Below, one piece after another: positions 40,743 through 50,876 of a DNA stretch of 64,000 bases. The translations under genes and the position numbers were made by a program. The stretch covers positions 310,001 through 374,000 of the forward strand of contig NZ_PISM01000014.1 in NCBI RefSeq assembly GCF_002929225.1. The letters run 5' to 3'. Below the pieces are notes generated by a model. The model was given only the letters and a program-made list of their open reading frames with translations. It was not told the DNA's origin and did not search any database. Position 1 is the stretch's first letter. Every line of letters begins with the position of its first letter. The DNA is from Stutzerimonas kunmingensis. GTDB taxonomy: Bacteria; Pseudomonadota; Gammaproteobacteria; Pseudomonadales; Pseudomonadaceae.

Positions 40743-41348
40743 ATGCTTCCTGATCTCAACGAATTCCTCGGTTGTGCCACACCCGCCGCATGGGTGGATG
40801 CAGCGTTGCAGAATCAGGATGTGATGCTCATCGATCATGGAAACTGCGAGAAGAAGGCGGCAGGTGCGGCGTTCCAGTTGATGTTTCGCTACGTTGACAA
40901 ACCGGACCTGCAGAACAAGATGTCGCGCCTCGCCCGTGAGGAGCTGCGTCATTTCGAGCAGGTACTGGCAATCGTTCGCCGACGTGAGATCCAGCTGCGG
41001 AACGTTGGGTCGTCACGCTATGCAGCCGGCCTGCGTGAACTCGTACGCAATCATGAGCCGTACCGGCTGACTGATACGCTGGTGATCGGTGCCTTTATCG
41101 AGGCACGCTCCTGTGAGCGTTTCGCCATGTTGGTGCCGCATCTGGATGAGGAGCTGGGCAAGTTCTATCACGGGCTGCTCAAGTCGGAAGCGCGGCACTT
41201 TCAGGACTATCTCAAGCTGGCGTACCAATATGGCGATGCGGCCGATGTCGATGCGGCGATCATTCGGGTACGTGAACGCGAGCGCGAACTCATCGAAAGC
41301 CCGGACGCCGAGTTTCGCTTCCACAGCGGCGTGCCGCTGGCGGCTTAG
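40743..41348 (+). CDS. miaE: tRNA-(ms2io6A) hydroxylase MiaE
   Basis: The 201-residue protein has the ferritin-like four-helix bundle with a di-iron site: the Glu/His ligands are in [36 protein letters not shown] and [12 protein letters not shown]. It hydroxylates the isopentenyl group of 2-methylthio-isopentenyl-adenosine at tRNA position 37 with O2. The stop codon overlaps that of lpxH on the other strand by 4 bp. Confidence 0.94.
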   Translation: MLPDLNEFLGCATPAAWVDAALQNQDVMLIDHGNCEKKAAGAAFQLMFRYVDKPDLQNKMSRLAREELRHFEQVLAIVRRREIQLRNVGSSRYAAGLRELVRNHEPYRLTDTLVIGAFIEARSCERFAMLVPHLDEELGKFYHGLLKSEARHFQDYLKLAYQYGDAADVDAAIIRVRERERELIESPDAEFRFHSGVPLAA

Positions 41349-42067
41349 TTCAGATCGAACGGGGCCTGTTGAAAGCCGCTCTCGTCGACCTGTAACGCCC
41401 AGCCTTGCTGGTCCCAGTCGCCGAGCACGATGCGCCGTGCCGGGCGGCCGTCGACTTCCAGTTCGTGTGTCGCGGGGCGATGGGTGTGGCCATGGATCAG
41501 GGTCCGCACGCCATGCTCGGCGAGTACTCGAGGGATCAGCTCCGGGGTGACATCGATGATGTCCGAAGCCTTCATGCGCGTCTGGACGCGACTTTCATTG
41601 CGCAGCTTGCGCGCGAGTTTTCGGCGAGTGGACAACGGCAGATGACGCAAGATGAACAGGCTGAGCGGATTGCGCAGCAAACGCCGTAGCCGCATGTAGC
41701 CTTCGTCGCGGGTGCACAGGCTGTCGCCATGCATCAGCAGGACGCGCTCACCGCCGAGCTCGACCACACTCGGGTCGCCCAGCAGCGTACAGCGCGCCGC
41801 GCGGCAGAAGCCCTTGCCCAGCATGAAGTCACGGTTGCCGTGCATCAGGTAAATGCGCGTACCGCGTTCGCTCAGGGCGCGTAACGCGTCGGCGATCGAT
41901 TGCTGGAAGGGTGTCATGGCATCGTCGCCGATCCAGACCTCAAAAAAGTCGCCGAGTATGTACAGCGCTTCGGCCTGGCACGCGCGAGTGGCGAGAAAAT
42001 GCAGGAACGCCCGGGTAATGTCCGGGCGTTCCATTTCCAGGTGCAGATCGGAGATCAGCAGGATCAC
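41345..42067 (-). CDS. lpxH: UDP-2,3-diacylglucosamine diphosphatase LpxH
   Basis: The 240-residue calcineurin-like phosphoesterase has the motifs SDLHLE at the N terminus, [27 protein letters not shown] and GHTHRP. It hydrolyses UDP-diacylglucosamine to lipid X and UMP in lipid A synthesis at the inner membrane surface. It is 6 bp downstream of ppiB on the same strand, the conserved ppiB-lpxH operon. Confidence 0.95.
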   Translation of the reverse strand: MILLISDLHLEMERPDITRAFLHFLATRACQAEALYILGDFFEVWIGDDAMTPFQQSIADALRALSERGTRIYLMHGNRDFMLGKGFCRAARCTLLGDPSVVELGGERVLLMHGDSLCTRDEGYMRLRRLLRNPLSLFILRHLPLSTRRKLARKLRNESRVQTRMKASDIIDVTPELIPRVLAEHGVRTLIHGHTHRPATHELEVDGRPARRIVLGDWDQQGWALQVDESGFQQAPFDLN

Positions 42068-42073
42068 TCGCGA

Positions 42074-42568
42074 TTACTCGACGATTTCCGCTTTCTCGAT
42101 CACCACGTCTTCCACTGGAACGTCTTGGTGACCGGATTTCATGGTGGTCGCCACGGCCTTGATCTTCTCGACCACGTCCATGCCTTCGGTCACCTCGCCG
42201 AACACGGCGTAACCCCAGCCCTGAACGGTTGGCGCGCTGTGGTCGAGGAAGTCATTGTCCTTCACGTTGATGAAGAATTGCGCGGAGGCAGAGTGCGGCT
42301 CCATGGTGCGGGCCATGGCCAGGGTGCCGGTCTTGTTCGACAGGCCGTTGTTGGCCTCGTTCTTGATAGGGGCGCGAGTCGGCTTCTGCTTCATGCCAGA
42401 CTCGAAACCGCCGCCCTGGATCATGAAGTTGCTGATCACACGGTGGAAGATGGTGCCGTCGTAGTGACCGCTCTTCACGTATTCCTTGAAGTTGGCAGTG
42501 GTTTCCGGTGCCTTGTCTTCGAACAGGTTGACGGTGATGACGCCGTAGTTGGTGTGCAGTTTGATCAT
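42074..42568 (-). CDS. ppiB: Cytoplasmic peptidyl-prolyl cis-trans isomerase B (cyclophilin)
   Basis: The 164-residue cyclophilin lacks a signal peptide. Core motifs are [15 protein letters not shown] with the catalytic Arg/Phe, then [18 protein letters not shown] and [16 protein letters not shown]. It speeds proline isomerisation during folding. It is divergent from glnS and precedes lpxH. Confidence 0.95.
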   Translation of the reverse strand: MIKLHTNYGVITVNLFEDKAPETTANFKEYVKSGHYDGTIFHRVISNFMIQGGGFESGMKQKPTRAPIKNEANNGLSNKTGTLAMARTMEPHSASAQFFINVKDNDFLDHSAPTVQGWGYAVFGEVTEGMDVVEKIKAVATTMKSGHQDVPVEDVVIEKAEIVE

Positions 42569-42770
42569 CGGGGAGAGATTCCGTTTTCGTGGGGCTGGCC
42601 AAGTGCGGGACAGGCCGCTGCAAGGGTCGTCGTACCGAATGCCGTCAGGCGCTGATGGCAGTGCCGCCTTGGGCGCATTGCTCTGTCAGGGGGTTGACGG
42701 GTCCGCTATGATAAGCGCTTTGATTTGGTCGGCCTACCCTGAGCCGCACTCGCTGATCGTTAAGGACATC

Positions 42771-44438
42771 ATGAGCAAGCCCGAGACTCCCGCCGCTAGC
42801 AACTTTCTCCGTCCGATCGTCCAGGCCGACCTGGACTCCGGCAAGCACGCCAAGATCGTCACCCGCTTCCCGCCTGAGCCCAATGGCTATCTGCATATCG
42901 GCCACGCCAAATCGATCTGCCTGAATTTCGGCCTGGCGAAGGAGTTCGGTGGCGAGTGCAACCTGCGCTTCGATGACACCAACCCGGCCAAGGAAGACCA
43001 GGAGTACATCGACGCCATCAAGAGTGATGTCGAATGGCTGGGCTTTCAGTGGGCGGGCGAGGAGCGCTATGCCTCCAACTATTTCGATCAGCTGCACGAG
43101 TGGGCCATCCATCTGATCAAGGCGGGCAAGGCCTATGTATGTGATCTGACGCCTGAACAAGCGCGTGAGTATCGCGGCAGCCTGACCGAGCCCGGCAAGA
43201 ACAGTCCGTTCCGCGAGCGGTCGGTGGAGGAAAACCTCGATCTCTTTGCGCGCATGAAAGCCGGTGAATTCCCGGATGGCGCCCGTGCGCTGCGGGCGAA
43301 GATCGACATGGCTTCGCCCAACATGAACCTGCGCGACCCGATCCTCTATCGCATTCGCCATGCGCACCATCACCAGACCGGCGACAAGTGGTGCATCTAC
43401 CCCAGCTACGATTTCACCCATGGTCAGTCGGATGCCATCGAGGGCATCACGCATTCGATCTGTACATTGGAATTCGAGGATCACCGGCCGCTGTACGAGT
43501 GGTTCCTGGCCAACTTGCCGGTGCCGGCGCAGCCGCGTCAGTACGAATTCGCCCGCCTCAACCTGAACTACACCATCACCAGCAAGCGCAAGCTCAAGCA
43601 GCTGGTCGATGAGAAGCACGTGAACGGCTGGGACGATCCGAGGATGTCGACGCTTTCTGGCTTTCGTCGTCGCGGTTACACCCCGGCGTCGATCCGCAAT
43701 TTCTGCGACATGATCGGTGTGAATCGCGCCGGTGGCGTCGTCGACATCGGCATGCTGGAGTTCGCCATCCGCGAAGATCTTGATGCCAATGCAGCCCGTG
43801 CGATGTGCGTGCTCAAGCCGCTCAAGGTGGTGATTACCAACTACCCGGAAGGCCAGGTCGAGAACCTCGAGCTACCGCGCCATCCCAAGCAGGATATGGG
43901 CGTGCGGGTGCTGCCATTCAGCCGGGAACTCTACATCGACGCCGGCGACTTCGAGGAAGTCCCTCCGGCTGGGTTCAAACGCTTGATTCCGGGCGGCGAA
44001 GTGCGCCTGCGCGGCAGCTACGTCATCCGTGCCGATGAAGCCGTGAAGGATGATCAGGGCAATATCGTCGAGCTGCGCTGTTCCTATGACGAGAACACCC
44101 TCGGCAAGAATCCGGAGGGGCGCAAGGTCAAGGGTGTCATCCACTGGGTGCCGGCCGCCGAGAGCGTCGAGTGCGAGGTGCGTCTGTACGATCGCCTGTT
44201 CCGGTCGGCCAATCCGGAAAAGGACGAGGAGGGCGGAAGCTTCCTCGACAACATCAATCTTGAGTCGCTGGTTGTGCTCAAGGGGTGCCGTGCCGAGCCG
44301 TCGCTGGCCAGTGCCGAACCTGAAGAGCGGTTCCAGTTTGAGCGCGAAGGCTATTTCTGCGCCGACATGAAGGACAGCAAGCCGGGCGCTCCCGTGTTCA
44401 ACCGCACCGTCACGCTGCGTGACTCCTGGGGTCAATGA
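42771..44438 (+). CDS. glnS: Glutaminyl-tRNA synthetase
   Basis: From ATG 42771 the enzyme is 555 residues. The class I HIGH motif is in [20 protein letters not shown] and the KMSKS equivalent is [28 protein letters not shown] and the C-terminal anticodon-binding beta barrels complete the GlnRS pattern. The frame is open 74 codons upstream without protein-like sequence. Its stop overlaps the cysS start (ATGATG), so the two synthetases are coupled. Confidence 0.97.
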   Translation: MSKPETPAASNFLRPIVQADLDSGKHAKIVTRFPPEPNGYLHIGHAKSICLNFGLAKEFGGECNLRFDDTNPAKEDQEYIDAIKSDVEWLGFQWAGEERYASNYFDQLHEWAIHLIKAGKAYVCDLTPEQAREYRGSLTEPGKNSPFRERSVEENLDLFARMKAGEFPDGARALRAKIDMASPNMNLRDPILYRIRHAHHHQTGDKWCIYPSYDFTHGQSDAIEGITHSICTLEFEDHRPLYEWFLANLPVPAQPRQYEFARLNLNYTITSKRKLKQLVDEKHVNGWDDPRMSTLSGFRRRGYTPASIRNFCDMIGVNRAGGVVDIGMLEFAIREDLDANAARAMCVLKPLKVVITNYPEGQVENLELPRHPKQDMGVRVLPFSRELYIDAGDFEEVPPAGFKRLIPGGEVRLRGSYVIRADEAVKDDQGNIVELRCSYDENTLGKNPEGRKVKGVIHWVPAAESVECEVRLYDRLFRSANPEKDEEGGSFLDNINLESLVVLKGCRAEPSLASAEPEERFQFEREGYFCADMKDSKPGAPVFNRTVTLRDSWGQ

Positions 44439-45823
44439 TGGCGCTGTCGATCTACAACACGCTGACCAAGACCAAGGAAGCGTTCCGCCCGCTGGAAGGC
44501 AACAAGGTGCGCATGTACGTCTGTGGCATGACGGTCTATGACTTCTGCCACATCGGTCATGCACGGGTGATGGTCGCGTTCGACGTGGTCACCCGTTGGC
44601 TGCGCCACCGCGGCTACGACGTGACCTACGTGCGTAACATCACCGACATCGACGACAAGATCATCCGCCGTGCCAGCGAGAACGGCGAGCCGTTCCAGGC
44701 GCTGGTCGAGAGAATGATCGCCGCCATGCACGAGGACGAGACCCGCCTCAACGTACTGCGTCCGGATATCGAGCCACGTGCGACTGACCATATCGCCGGC
44801 ATGCACACGATGATCCAGACGCTCATCGACAAGGGCTTCGCCTATGCGCCGGGCAATGGTGATGTCTATTACCGGGTCGGCAAGTTCGTCGGTTACGGCA
44901 AGCTGTCGCGGCGCAAGATCGAGGACCTGAAGATCGGCGCGCGCATCGAGGTCGATGAGGCCAAGGAAGATCCACTGGATTTCGTGCTGTGGAAGGGCGC
45001 CAAGCCAGGTGAACCGAGCTGGGATTCGCCCTGGGGTGCCGGTCGTCCGGGCTGGCATATCGAATGCTCGGTGATGTCGACCTGCTGCCTAGGCGAGACC
45101 TTCGACATTCATGGAGGTGGTCCGGACCTGGTGTTTCCGCACCATGAGAACGAGATTGCCCAAAGTGAAGCAGCCACTGGCAAGCAGTACGCCAATGCCT
45201 GGATGCACGCCGGCGCGGTGCGTGTCGATGGCGAGAAGATGTCCAAGAGTCTGGGCAACTTCTTCACCATTCGGGAAGTGCTGGAAAAGTACCATCCTGA
45301 GGTGGTGCGCTATCTGCTGGTTTCCAGCCACTATCGCAGCCCAATCAACTACTCCGAAGACAGCCTGCGCGAGGCCAAGGGCGCCCTGGAACGCTTCTAC
45401 AACGGCCTCAAGGGCCTGCCTGAGGCGACGCCGGGCGGCGGCGACGAGTTCGTCGCGCGCTTCGGCGTGGCGATGGACGACGACTTCAATTCGCCGGAAG
45501 CCTGCGCGGTGCTGTTCGAGATGATCCGTGAGGTGAACCGTCTGCGTGAGTCTGATCTGGCCGCAGCTGCGGCGCTGGCTGCGCGCCTCAAGGAATTGGC
45601 TGGTGTATTGGGCGTGCTGCAGCTTGAGCCTGAAGCCTTCCTGCAGGCTGGTGCGGCGGGCAAGGTCGATGCCACCGAGGTCGAGGCGTTGATCGCTGCG
45701 CGCCTCACGGCTCGAGCTGAAAAGAACTGGGCCGAATCCGATCGTATCCGTGAACAGCTCACCGCGATGGGGGTGGTGCTGGAGGATGGCAAAGGCGGAA
45801 CGACATGGCGTCTTGCTGAATAA
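44438..45823 (+). CDS. cysS: Cysteinyl-tRNA synthetase
   Basis: Two adjacent ATGs (44435, 44438) overlap the glnS stop; I use the second, giving 461 residues starting [20 protein letters not shown] is in [18 protein letters not shown] is [12 protein letters not shown], and zinc ligands include Cys of MYVCGMTV and those in [13 protein letters not shown] and [10 protein letters not shown]. It charges tRNA-Cys. A terminator follows. Confidence 0.96.
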   Translation: MALSIYNTLTKTKEAFRPLEGNKVRMYVCGMTVYDFCHIGHARVMVAFDVVTRWLRHRGYDVTYVRNITDIDDKIIRRASENGEPFQALVERMIAAMHEDETRLNVLRPDIEPRATDHIAGMHTMIQTLIDKGFAYAPGNGDVYYRVGKFVGYGKLSRRKIEDLKIGARIEVDEAKEDPLDFVLWKGAKPGEPSWDSPWGAGRPGWHIECSVMSTCCLGETFDIHGGGPDLVFPHHENEIAQSEAATGKQYANAWMHAGAVRVDGEKMSKSLGNFFTIREVLEKYHPEVVRYLLVSSHYRSPINYSEDSLREAKGALERFYNGLKGLPEATPGGGDEFVARFGVAMDDDFNSPEACAVLFEMIREVNRLRESDLAAAAALAARLKELAGVLGVLQLEPEAFLQAGAAGKVDATEVEALIAARLTARAEKNWAESDRIREQLTAMGVVLEDGKGGTTWRLAE

Positions 45824-45842
45824 AAGGGACGGCGTAATCAAA

Positions 45843-45868
45843 AACGGCACCGAAAGGTGCCGTTCTTG
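45843..45868. terminator. Intrinsic terminator between cysS and folD
   Basis: Perfect stem AACGGCACC / GGTGCCGTT with a GAAA tetraloop, followed by an imperfect T stretch; it serves convergent cysS and folD. Confidence 0.85.
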
Positions 45869-45883
45869 TTTCACTCGCAGTAG

Positions 45884-46738
45884 TTATCGATGCAGATGTT
45901 CGGCGGCGTGCAGTGTATTTTCCAGTAGGCAGGCTCGGGTCATCGGACCTACTCCACCCGGAACCGGAGTGATCCAGGCGGCGCGTTCGCTGGCTGGTCC
46001 GAATTCAACGTCGCCCAGCAGGCGCCCGTCAGCCTGGCGGTTGATGCCCACATCGATGACGATCGCCCCAGGCTTGATCCACTCTCCCTTTACCAGGCCG
46101 GTGATACCGGTCGCTACCACGACCAGATCAGCTCGGCGAACGTGCTCTTCGAGGTTGCGGGTGAAGCGATGGGTAACGGTGGTGGTACAGCCAGCCAAGA
46201 GCAGTTCCAGCGCCATTGGGCGACCGACAATGTTGGATGCGCCCACGACGACCGCATCCAGACCGTGCAGATCGACACCGGTGCTCTCCAGCAGCGTGAT
46301 GATCCCCTTTGGCGTGCAGGGGCGTAGCAGCGGCATGCGTTGCGCGAGACGACCGACGTTATAGGGATGGAAGCCGTCCACATCCTTGTCCGGACGGATG
46401 CGCTCGAGCAATTGCGAGGCATCGAGGTGCTTTGGCAGCGGCAGTTGCACAAGGATGCCGTCGATGGAGGTGTCGTCGTTGAGCTGATCGATCAGCGCAA
46501 GAAGATCTTCCTGGCGAGTATCGCTCGGCAGGTCATGGGCCACGGAATTGAAGCCCACCTCCTCGCAATCCTTGCGCTTGTGCGCCACGTAAACCTGGGA
46601 GGCTGGGTCGCTGCCCACCAGAATTACGGCGAGGCCGGGAGCGCGAAGCCCTTGGGCGCGGCGTTCGGCAACACGACCGGAGATCTGTTGGCGAATGTTG
46701 GCAGCAATCGTTTTACCGTCGATCAGTTTTGCGGTCAT
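45884..46738 (-). CDS. folD: Bifunctional methylene-THF dehydrogenase/cyclohydrolase FolD
   Basis: The 284-residue protein has the FolD blocks: [20 protein letters not shown] with the catalytic Lys, [46 protein letters not shown] for NADP, and the C-terminal [19 protein letters not shown]. It interconverts one-carbon folates. It is divergent from the tRNA cluster. Confidence 0.96.
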   Translation of the reverse strand: MTAKLIDGKTIAANIRQQISGRVAERRAQGLRAPGLAVILVGSDPASQVYVAHKRKDCEEVGFNSVAHDLPSDTRQEDLLALIDQLNDDTSIDGILVQLPLPKHLDASQLLERIRPDKDVDGFHPYNVGRLAQRMPLLRPCTPKGIITLLESTGVDLHGLDAVVVGASNIVGRPMALELLLAGCTTTVTHRFTRNLEEHVRRADLVVVATGITGLVKGEWIKPGAIVIDVGINRQADGRLLGDVEFGPASERAAWITPVPGGVGPMTRACLLENTLHAAEHLHR

Positions 46739-46871
46739 GACGCTTGGTTAACCATTGGAGAGGACTTGGAAAGGGCGCGTATTCTCGCATGTCGCAGCGA
46801 TGTGGCAAAGGCGAAGCAGCTACCGGCACCTGTAACTCCTTTATCTAACTGAAATTTTTTTGAATTTGCTG

Positions 46872-46909
46872 TTGACGAGTGTTTGGAGCCTCTATAACAT
46901 TCGCCCCGC
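46872..46909 (+). promoter_or_regulatory. Probable promoter of the tRNA-Arg-His-Leu cluster
   Basis: TTGACG at 46872-46877 and TATAAC at 46893-46898 (15 bp spacer, slightly short) are followed by a GC-rich discriminator, CGCCCCGC, typical of stringently controlled stable-RNA promoters. It lies about 105 bp upstream of tRNA-Arg. Confidence 0.6.
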
Positions 46910-47012
46910 TTGTCGAGCACAGCCTGCTGCTGGGTAAGATGGCTTTCGAAGAGGGGTTACTTCTTCAATAGCCGGAGCTTCAAGTCTGCGCTCCGAACAG
47001 AATGCAGATAAA

Positions 47013-47089
47013 GCGCCCGTAGCTCAGCTGGATAGAGCATCCGCCTTCTAAGCGGATGGTCGCAGGTTCGAGTCCTGCCGGGTGCGCCA
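47013..47089 (+). tRNA. tRNA-Arg (anticodon TCT)
   Basis: A 77-nt cloverleaf with acceptor GCGCCCG / CGGGTGC, D arm AGCTCAGCTGGATAGAGC, anticodon loop CTTCTAA, T arm GCAGGTTCGAGTCCTGC and encoded CCA. Reads AGA codons. Confidence 0.96.
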
Positions 47090-47121
47090 TTTCGGGCTCT
47101 GGCACAAGCAAATGCAATATG

Positions 47122-47197
47122 GTGGGCGTAGCTCAGTTGGTAGAGCACAGGATTGTGGCTCCTGGTGTCGAGGGTTCGATCCCCTTCGTCCACCCCA
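47122..47197 (+). tRNA. tRNA-His (anticodon GTG)
   Basis: A 76-nt tRNA with encoded CCA; anticodon loop TTGTGGC. A G at 47121 sits opposite the discriminator C73 and gives the extra -1 G that is specific to tRNA-His. Confidence 0.96.
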
Positions 47198-47209
47198 TAT
47201 TCCAGAAAG

Positions 47210-47234
47210 CGCCAGGCATTGCCTGGCGTTTTCG
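47210..47234 (+). terminator. Hairpin between tRNA-His and tRNA-Leu
   Basis: Stem CGCCAGGC / GCCTGGCG with loop ATTT followed by TTTT. It may be a weak terminator or a processing element within the tRNA transcript. Confidence 0.55.
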
Positions 47235-47250
47235 TTTAAGCCCTGCTTGG

Positions 47251-47335
47251 CGGACGTGGTGAAATTGGTAGACACACCAGATTTAGGTTCTGGCGCCGCA
47301 AGGTGTGAGAGTTCGAGTCTCTCCGTCCGCACCAT
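47251..47335 (+). tRNA. tRNA-Leu (anticodon TAG)
   Basis: An 85-nt class II tRNA with long variable arm (TGGCGCCGCAAGGTGT), anticodon loop ATTTAGG, T arm GAGAGTTCGAGTCTCTC and encoded CCA. Reads CUN codons. It marks the right end of the conserved block. Confidence 0.96.
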
Positions 47336-47376
47336 CTCATGATTTCGAAGCTTTGCAAGAAGAATCGAAAATCTCT

Positions 47377-47402
47377 AAAAGCCCCGTAACAGGGGCTTTT
47401 TT
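47377..47402 (+). terminator. Intrinsic terminator of the tRNA operon
   Basis: Stem AAAAGCCCC / GGGGCTTTT with loop GTAACA and a six-T tail, 42 bp after tRNA-Leu. Confidence 0.92.
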
Positions 47403-47496
47403 GTGTCTGCTGTTGTAACACGTGAGGCTACGCACGATGCCTTGCAGCGCAGACGGCGGAGGTTCATGTGTTCACCAGCAGAGGTTATGGTACTGA

Positions 47497-48924
47497 TCAT
47501 CCTCGCCGCCACAGGCGACTCAATCGATGCCATGCGGGGCGTTGTAGCTCAGGTGGTTCAGGCCAGTGGGCCTTCTTGCTTTCGCATTGCGCGATGCCGT
47601 TGGTACCGAGCCTCAGGCGCCAGCGCTGGGCCGATGGAAAATGCTCACCGGGATTGGTATGCAACAGCAGCAGGTTGTAGTCGTGCTGCTTCTCGATGGG
47701 GTGGGCTTGAACTGAACCTTTGCTGCCATCGCTGGCGGAATCATCTTCGTCGGCCGGGACAAACAATTTGTTGTGGCTCGCCTGGATCATCGCGCAAAGC
47801 TGTTCGCAATCCAGTGTGAGCCGCTCCCGAATCTCGTCGTGCTCCAATGCTGCGTTGTCCAGACTCAGCAGCACGCGATAGCAGATGATCTGCCGCTCCT
47901 CGTTGGTGGCCCATTTGCCGGAGTGTTCCCGAACCAGGGGCGGTAGATCGGCCAGCTTGCGATAGTCAAGCCAGACCCGTTGCTGCGCGAGCAACTTGCG
48001 GGTGTAGGGCATGAACAGGCGAATCTTCCAGCGCGGCTTGCCTTTGCGTAGTCTGCGGGTGATGGCGGTGATCATGTCGTCGCGCAGCAGATCACGGACG
48101 GCGTAGACCAGCGCTATCACAAGCAGAAGAGTGAGCGAGAGTTTCTCGCTAGCGTCGCGCGCATTGAACAGGAAGTAGGTGAAGAGCGACATGATCAGCA
48201 TCGTCGACGCCGCCTTGACCAGCTTGTGAGTGCCGGCGCCCAACTGCGTAACCTTCGAACGCAGCAGTACTGGGTACTCCAGCAGCCGGTGATATAGAGC
48301 CATGCGGTTCCATATGCGTGTCGGGGTGCCGTGGAAGTCGCTCAGGTACTCGCGCTCCTTACGGTATCTGTGTTCCTGGTGCAGGAACTCCGCCACTGAT
48401 TGCTTGAGTTCCTCGTCGAGGGCCGCGTAGCCCTCGAGGGTCATGCTTTCCAGCAAGAATTGCTCGGCATGCCACGAGAAATAGATGTCCATCTGGCGGA
48501 AGTAGCGCTGTTGGTTGCTCTGCTTCGGACTGGACTTGCGCAGGCGTTGCGCGAAGTTCTGGCTGAGCCGCAGGGCGCGCGCTACGGGCTCTGCCACAGC
48601 TTCGGACGTGAGCATCTGCTGGCGCAACCGCTCCATTGAAGCCTGGTACTGGAAGAACCAGGAGCCGTACATGATTTCGTAGTGCGGTGAGAGCAGCACG
48701 AAGGATTGGTCAGCCTTGCTGATGCGGTCCTTCGATGGCATGCCAAGCAGCCCGAAACTGTGCGTCAGGGTGGTAAAGAAAAACTGCTCTTCCGACAGGG
48801 TCCAGGCCGACAGGTTGCTCTCGTGCGGGGTGAACAGATACAGCTCGATCTTGTGCCGTCCAGGCTGCTTCAGCGTGCGGGTCAGCTGCAGGCGGAAATC
48901 ACCTTTGCGCTTGAGCGAAAACAC
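47497..48924 (-). CDS. Unrecognised 475-residue membrane protein
   Basis: I do not recognise the family. The 475-residue protein begins MFSLKRKGDFRLQLTRTLKQ, has a predicted cytosolic N-terminal half (residues 1-235) rich in aromatic and charged residues, two adjacent hydrophobic helices (about 237-254, KAASTMLIMSLFTYFLF, and 262-278, LSLTLLLVIALVYAV) with a short turn, and a basic C-terminal half (RRLRKGKPRWKIRLF). There is no signal peptide and no obvious enzyme motif. Codon use fits the genome, so it is likely a real gene. It stands alone, convergent with the tRNA cluster, and is the first gene of the accessory stretch. Confidence 0.8.
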   Translation of the reverse strand: MFSLKRKGDFRLQLTRTLKQPGRHKIELYLFTPHESNLSAWTLSEEQFFFTTLTHSFGLLGMPSKDRISKADQSFVLLSPHYEIMYGSWFFQYQASMERLRQQMLTSEAVAEPVARALRLSQNFAQRLRKSSPKQSNQQRYFRQMDIYFSWHAEQFLLESMTLEGYAALDEELKQSVAEFLHQEHRYRKEREYLSDFHGTPTRIWNRMALYHRLLEYPVLLRSKVTQLGAGTHKLVKAASTMLIMSLFTYFLFNARDASEKLSLTLLLVIALVYAVRDLLRDDMITAITRRLRKGKPRWKIRLFMPYTRKLLAQQRVWLDYRKLADLPPLVREHSGKWATNEERQIICYRVLLSLDNAALEHDEIRERLTLDCEQLCAMIQASHNKLFVPADEDDSASDGSKGSVQAHPIEKQHDYNLLLLHTNPGEHFPSAQRWRLRLGTNGIAQCESKKAHWPEPPELQRPAWHRLSRLWRRG

Positions 48925-49212
48925 GGAACCCCCAAATGACAGTAAAACGCGGCCAGCTTACCAAGCTTTGCTAGCAGGTACGCGAGGCTGGCTTCTGCCT
49001 GAGCACGGCTCTGTCGGGAAGCCTTGCGCATAGCCCTTTTGCCTGTCCCAGGCTATGCAACAACGCGAGGATAACTGCTCGCCGCATTCGCAAGTTTGCT
49101 AGTCACCACAGCGCGCTCGCTGCGCTCCGGGCAACACGCTTGTCTGCCGCGGCTCACAGCAGCAGTCGAGCTACCTGCGGCTGACAAGGAAATGATCGAT
49201 TGAAGCATCCAA
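48925..49212. other. Intergenic region, no gene seen
   Basis: About 350 bp separate the 475-residue gene and the GntR gene. One inverted repeat, GCATAGCC at 49028-49035 with GGCTATGC at 49051-49058, lies here, without a T run. No reading frame has coding character. Confidence 0.4.
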
Positions 49213-49260
49213 TTGTGTACCGGATGAAATTCATCCTATGATTGAAACATGGGATGAATC
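49213..49260 (+). promoter_or_regulatory. Promoter with embedded palindromic operator for the GntR-TSUP pair
   Basis: TTGTGT (49213-49218) and TATGAT (49237-49242) are spaced 18 bp and form a sigma-70-like promoter. The spacer holds the palindrome GGATGAA-A-TTCATCC (49222-49236), and a further GGATGAAT half site follows at 49252-49259. A repressor bound here would block RNA polymerase, which suggests autoregulation by the downstream GntR protein. Confidence 0.65.
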
Positions 49261-49273
49261 TGAAGGTGATCAT

Positions 49274-49990
49274 ATGTCGCTGCAGCACACCTCGCGCTCG
49301 TCACTTGTAGAACGGGTAATTGAGCAAATGCGGTCGCAGATCAATGCTGGCGAATGGACGCCGGGTATGCGAATTCCTACCGAAAGCCAGCTCAGCAACT
49401 CTTTAGGTGTTGGCAGAAATACCGTCAGAGAGGCAGTGCGAGCGCTGGTTCATACCGGGGTGCTGGAGGTCCGCCAGGGTGCGGGGACGTTCGTGCTCTC
49501 CAGTCGAGACCCGTCTGGATTACTCCAGCGCCTAGATCACGCCGCGCTGCATGACCAGCTCGAAGTCCGACGCGCGCTGGAGGTCGAAGCTGCGCGTCTG
49601 GCAGCGTCGCGGCGCACGGATGAGGACCTGCAAACGATACGTGACGCTCTCGGAGCGCGAGGGACCTGGACCGATGACGCCACACTTGAAGCGTTCGTCG
49701 AACGAGATGCCGATTTTCATCTGAGCATCGTCCGCGCCAGCCACAACGCCACGCTGCTGGAAATGTATCAGTTCTTCTGGGCGGGTCTGCAGAACACCAT
49801 TGCCAAGACGGAGGGCGAGCAGCAGCTCCCGGAACCCACCTATGCAGCACACGCAGCTGTCTATGACGCCATAGCCCGCGGTTGTCCCGAGCAGGCTGCC
49901 ATAGCGGCCAGCGAGCTGTTGACTCCGGCGCTCGAAACGCTGGCCAGTACGCTGGAAACCGATTCTCGAAACGCGGACACAAGGGAGTAG
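49274..49990 (+). CDS. GntR/FadR-family (FCD) transcriptional regulator
   Basis: I start at ATG 49274 (MSLQHTSRSSLVERVIEQMR, 238 residues, GAAGGT upstream) because the in-frame ATG at 49238 lies inside the promoter -10. The winged helix is MRIPTESQLSNSLGVGRNTV followed by REAVRALVHTGVLEVRQGAG; the C-terminal FCD domain has DADFHLSIVRASHN and AHAAVYDAIARG, the metal-ligand pattern. It is 7 bp upstream of a TSUP transporter gene and probably controls it. The ligand is unknown. Confidence 0.9.
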   Translation: MSLQHTSRSSLVERVIEQMRSQINAGEWTPGMRIPTESQLSNSLGVGRNTVREAVRALVHTGVLEVRQGAGTFVLSSRDPSGLLQRLDHAALHDQLEVRRALEVEAARLAASRRTDEDLQTIRDALGARGTWTDDATLEAFVERDADFHLSIVRASHNATLLEMYQFFWAGLQNTIAKTEGEQQLPEPTYAAHAAVYDAIARGCPEQAAIAASELLTPALETLASTLETDSRNADTRE

Positions 49991-49997
49991 AACTTTC

Positions 49998-50759
49998 ATG
50001 GATCATTCGATTACGACGTGGGCAATTCTGCTGGTTGCCGCTTTTCTTGGCGGCGGGCTGAACGCCATTGCCGGTGGCGGTAGTTTTTTCACGTTCCCGG
50101 CATTGGTTTACGCCGGCGTGCCTGCTGTGGCGGCCAATGCCTCAGGCACGCTCGCGCTTCTACCTGGCTATTTTGCAAGTACCTGGGGCTATCGAGAGGA
50201 CCTGCGCCCGCCAGCAACGCTGTCGATGGGGACGCTCGTTGCCATCAGCCTCGGCGGCGGTGCAGTAGGGGCGGGGTTGCTGCTGACCACGCCCGATGAC
50301 GTATTCCGTGCGATCGTGCCTTGGCTATTGCTTATCGCGACGCTGCTGTTCGCCTTCGGGCCCTGGTTATTGCGCAGGTTCAAGCGCGATTCGACCGAAA
50401 ATGAGGCGAATGCACTGGTGCAGGGTTTCACTCTGGCTGTTGTCAGCGTATACGGCGGCTACTTCAATGGCGGTCTGGGCATCGTGCTACTCGCTGCATT
50501 CAGCTTGCTCGGCCATCGAGACATCAACTCGATGCAGGGGCTCAAGAATCTGGTTTCGTCTGTACTGACCGCGATCGCCGTGTCTGTATATGCATTCGGC
50601 GGTGCGATCCTGTGGCGCGAAGCGCTGGTGATGATGCTGGCGGCGACTGTCGGCGGCTATGTCATGGCACGCGTCGGTCGCCGGCTCCCTTCGAGCTTCG
50701 TTCGGGCGGTCGTGATCATCACCGGTGCCGTGATGACGGTGCTTTTTTTCCGCGCCTGA
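49998..50759 (+). CDS. TSUP family (TauE/SafE) membrane transporter
   Basis: The 253-residue protein has about eight hydrophobic helices and the duplicated TSUP motif: GGGLNAIAGGGSFFTFPAL in the first half and YGGYFNGGLGIVLLAAFSLL in the second. TSUP proteins move sulfonates, sulfite, sulfoacetate or related anions; the substrate here is not evident. It follows the GntR gene closely, so a substrate-induced two-gene unit is likely. Confidence 0.9.
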   Translation: MDHSITTWAILLVAAFLGGGLNAIAGGGSFFTFPALVYAGVPAVAANASGTLALLPGYFASTWGYREDLRPPATLSMGTLVAISLGGGAVGAGLLLTTPDDVFRAIVPWLLLIATLLFAFGPWLLRRFKRDSTENEANALVQGFTLAVVSVYGGYFNGGLGIVLLAAFSLLGHRDINSMQGLKNLVSSVLTAIAVSVYAFGGAILWREALVMMLAATVGGYVMARVGRRLPSSFVRAVVIITGAVMTVLFFRA

Positions 50760-50819
50760 TACCGGCTTCCTCCATAGGGACCGATTCCGCCTTCTCGCCA
50801 ATCACTGCTTTCGCTTAAA

Positions 50820-50838
50820 CTTGATGAGAATTGTTATC
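50820..50838. promoter_or_regulatory. Candidate Fur box upstream of the two-component operon
   Basis: The 19-mer ending in TGAGAATTGTTATC matches the Fur consensus GATAATGATAATCATTATC at 13 of 19 positions. It lies about 40 bp before the response regulator start and fits iron control of this receptor system. Confidence 0.55.
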
Positions 50839-50876
50839 TTTAAGCGATGGGTGCATCCACCCAACAGGGAGTGGCA

